From: DAOUMU01 sp034409055
GTDB taxonomy: Bacteria; Chloroflexota; Anaerolineae; 4572-78; J111
Assembly (NCBI GenBank): GCA_034409055.1
Contig: DAOUMU010000380.1
Coordinates: forward strand, 1-7,642
Direction of reading: 5' to 3'
Length of the DNA: 7,642 nt
Shown here: piece after piece, positions 5,908-7,642 of the stretch
Layout of the letters: every line of letters starts with the position of its first letter
Numbering within the stretch: the first letter of the stretch is position 1
Notes under the pieces: model-generated
Told to the model about the DNA's origin: nothing
Databases searched by the model: none
What the model saw: only the letters and a program-made list of their open reading frames with translations
Position numbers and translations under genes: made by a program

Positions 5908-7500
5908 CCCCCCCTCTTCCTGGGCCAGGATAATCCAGAGGGAAACAGCCGAAACCAGCACCAGCAGCAGGGCCGGGACCGCCGCCCGGGCGAAAAAGGC
6001 TTCCTCGGTGGCTGCCCAGATGCGCGTGGCCAACGTATGAAAGCCGGTAGGACCGAGCAGGAGGGTGGCCGGCAGCTCTTTCATACCGGTCAGGAAAACC
6101 AGGGCCAGGCCGGTCAGGAGACCGGGTTTGAGTAACGGCCCGGTAATGGAGATCAGCACCTGGCCGGGGGTGCGGCCCAGGTTACGGGCTGCTTCTTCCA
6201 GGCGGGGGCTGATTTGCAATAACGAAGCCCGGGTACTGCCGACCGTTTGAGGCAGAAAACGAACCACATAGGCAAAAACAAGCATGGCCAGGGTTTGGTA
6301 AAGAAAGGTGGCGTAATTGGCTCCAAAGAAAACCAGGGCAAGCGCGATCACGATACCGGGCAAAGCATAACCGACGTAAGTGCTCCGTTCCAACCAATAA
6401 CTGGTCCGCCCCGGAAAACGCACGCTCAGCACGGCCACGGGCATAGTCGCCAACGCCGCCGCCAGGGCGGCCAGGCCGGCAGCCGAGACAGAATTAAACA
6501 AGATGTCCCACCCCAGATTCAATTCCTCGCCGCTTACCATGCCCCGGACGAGCCAGAAGCCAATGACCGCCAGCGGCAGCACCAATCCTACCGTGGTAAT
6601 CAGGGCACAAAAGACCAGCACCGGCCCGCGCCATCGCCCCAATTTGACCAGGGGGGGGCAGCGCATAGTGCCGGAACTGCTGCGGTAGTAACGTGCCCGA
6701 CCCCGGGTGCGAGTCTCGATGAGCAAGATCAGCAAAGTAAAAACCACCAAGAGCAGAGCCAGGACCGCCGCCACACTGCGGTCAAAAGAAGCGCTGTATT
6801 GCAAATAAATGGCCCGGGTAAAGGAATCGAAGCGTAACAGCGACACCGCCCCAAAATCACTCAGGGTATAAAGGGCAACCAGCAACCCTCCGGCATAAAT
6901 GGCCGGCCGTAGATGAGGCAAGGTGATCTCCCAAAAAACCCGGTAGCGATTACGGCCCATGCTCCGGGCGGCCTCTTCCAGGCAAGGGTCCAAACCGCGC
7001 AGGCCGGCGCGAACACTGAGCAACACGTAAGGGTAAGTAAAGAGGGTCAGGGCCAATAACGCCCCTGGAAAACCGTAAATCGAAGGCAGTCGCTCAATAC
7101 CCAGCGGTTCCAGCCAGGTTTGCAACAGCCCGCGCGGTCCCAGGGCAGCAATCAGGGTAAAAGCGCCCACGTAAGAGGGCAACGTTAGTGGCAGGGCCGT
7201 GGCCACCGCCCAGAACCGGCGACCCGGTAAATCGGTACGCACGGTCAGCCAGGCCAACAGGACCCCGACCAGGATCGAAGCCAGCGTGACCGACAGGGCC
7301 AGGCCCACACTGGCCCAAAAAAGTTCCAGTGTACGCGGCTGCCTCAAAATGTACCAGACCTGGCTACCCCCGGCCCCGGCGGTCCGTATGACCAGGTAGC
7401 CCAGCGGCAGCAGCGAGGCCGCCGCGACCCCGACGGCCGCCACCAGCAGGAACCAGGGGGGCCGCTGGACTGGCCGGCGATGCAGCCAACCAGGGGCCAT
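5902..7500 (-). CDS. fbpB: FbpB-type fused ABC transporter permease (probably ferric iron)
   Basis: This 532-residue inner-membrane protein holds two permease domains in one chain, about 12 membrane helices, as in the FbpB/SfuB and ThiP families. Helix 1 covers about 16-40. Each half has the EAA loop that docks the ATPase: EEAARSMGRNRYRVFWEITL, starting at 175, and EEAARNLGRTPGQVLISITG, starting at 435. A charged, Arg-rich linker (about 262-290) joins the halves. The start is ATG 7500. The upstream bases ACCCTTTTAACCAAT contain no ribosome site, and no better start lies before helix 1. The missing leader, plus a transposase-like frame ending 42 bases upstream, suggests that an insertion removed the original upstream region. 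No periplasmic binding protein is present, though it normally precedes this gene. The stop codon lies within the heptamer repeat. Confidence 0.9.
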   Translation of the reverse strand: MAPGWLHRRPVQRPPWFLLVAAVGVAAASLLPLGYLVIRTAGAGGSQVWYILRQPRTLELFWASVGLALSVTLASILVGVLLAWLTVRTDLPGRRFWAVATALPLTLPSYVGAFTLIAALGPRGLLQTWLEPLGIERLPSIYGFPGALLALTLFTYPYVLLSVRAGLRGLDPCLEEAARSMGRNRYRVFWEITLPHLRPAIYAGGLLVALYTLSDFGAVSLLRFDSFTRAIYLQYSASFDRSVAAVLALLLVVFTLLILLIETRTRGRARYYRSSSGTMRCPPLVKLGRWRGPVLVFCALITTVGLVLPLAVIGFWLVRGMVSGEELNLGWDILFNSVSAAGLAALAAALATMPVAVLSVRFPGRTSYWLERSTYVGYALPGIVIALALVFFGANYATFLYQTLAMLVFAYVVRFLPQTVGSTRASLLQISPRLEEAARNLGRTPGQVLISITGPLLKPGLLTGLALVFLTGMKELPATLLLGPTGFHTLATRIWAATEEAFFARAAVPALLLVLVSAVSLWIILAQEEGGQ

Positions 7501-7541
7501 ATTGGTTAAAAGGGTAGCTAGTTTCTGTCAGGAAACCCTGT

Positions 7542-7640
7542 TCAAGCCACTGCCACCGCCGTGCGTCGTTTCCGGCGGCGCGGCTTGAGTATGGCTTCAG
7601 CAATCTTGACCAGATTGTTGACAATACAGCCCCAACCAAC
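7542..7640 (-). CDS. C-terminal end of a putative transposase, partial at window edge
   Basis: The minus-strand frame is open from the window edge to TGA at 7544-7542 and reads VGWGCIVNNLVKIAEAILKP followed by RRRKRRTAVAVA. The pattern WG...NNLVKIA followed by a basic tail is what I recall from the ends of several DDE transposases. With only 32 residues the family cannot be fixed. The hairpin GTTTC...GAAAC at 7521-7536, just after the stop, could be part of the element's terminal repeat, which would place the insertion boundary between about 7501 and 7536, directly ahead of the permease. A different protein is possible. Confidence 0.45.
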   Translation of the reverse strand, partial: VGWGCIVNNLVKIAEAILKPRRRKRRTAVAVA

Positions 7641-7642
7641 CC

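Noticed and set aside
6247..6837. 196-codon plus-strand frame inside the permease
   Set aside because: The Q/H/P/G-rich, low-complexity product is antisense to membrane helices; no start signal or recognisable motif.

Overview
The window looks like a piece of a Chloroflexota-type chromosome (Anaerolineae or Caldilineae-like). That is an inference from gene content, GGCCGG-rich coding sequence and many small intergenic repeat elements; no marker gene fixes the taxon. I see no rRNA, tRNA, CRISPR array or phage module.

Layout. Bases 1-246 hold no gene, but they carry a heptamer-based tandem and inverted repeat. A plus-strand pair follows: a conserved protein of unknown function (DUF7309/DUF6930-like, 247-1278) and, 6 bases later, a 12-helix major facilitator efflux-type transporter (1285-2616). 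Converging on it with a 9-base gap is a minus-strand glycosyltransferase of the tRNA-queuosine mannosyltransferase (QTMAN/GTDC1, DUF3524) family (2626-3747). This gene is visibly poorer in G+C than its neighbours. Just upstream of it lies an 18-bp palindrome with a T-run on the minus-strand side.

Bases 3850-4811 are a decayed patch. They contain an internally deleted ISAs1-type transposase that is still open from its start codon; the first ~50 codons of a broken minus-strand gene that keeps a promoter-like sequence and strong ribosome binding site but is frameshifted and cut off at the transposase; two palindromic elements; and a further open stretch that may be a gene remnant.

The right half is a minus-strand ABC import operon. 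A fused two-domain FbpB-type permease (5902-7500) is followed by an FbpC-type ATPase (start best placed at GTG 5855, end 4812), most likely for ferric iron. The 46 bases between them are mostly a second heptamer tandem repeat. No substrate-binding protein is present. Immediately upstream of the permease is what looks like the C-terminus of another transposase running off the window, so the operon appears separated from its usual upstream partner and promoter.

I found no clearly new multi-gene system. The most interesting points are the bacterial QTMAN homologue with its palindrome, the two unrelated period-7 repeats (one embedded in an operon junction), and the mosaic of broken genes and palindromes at 3770-4760.
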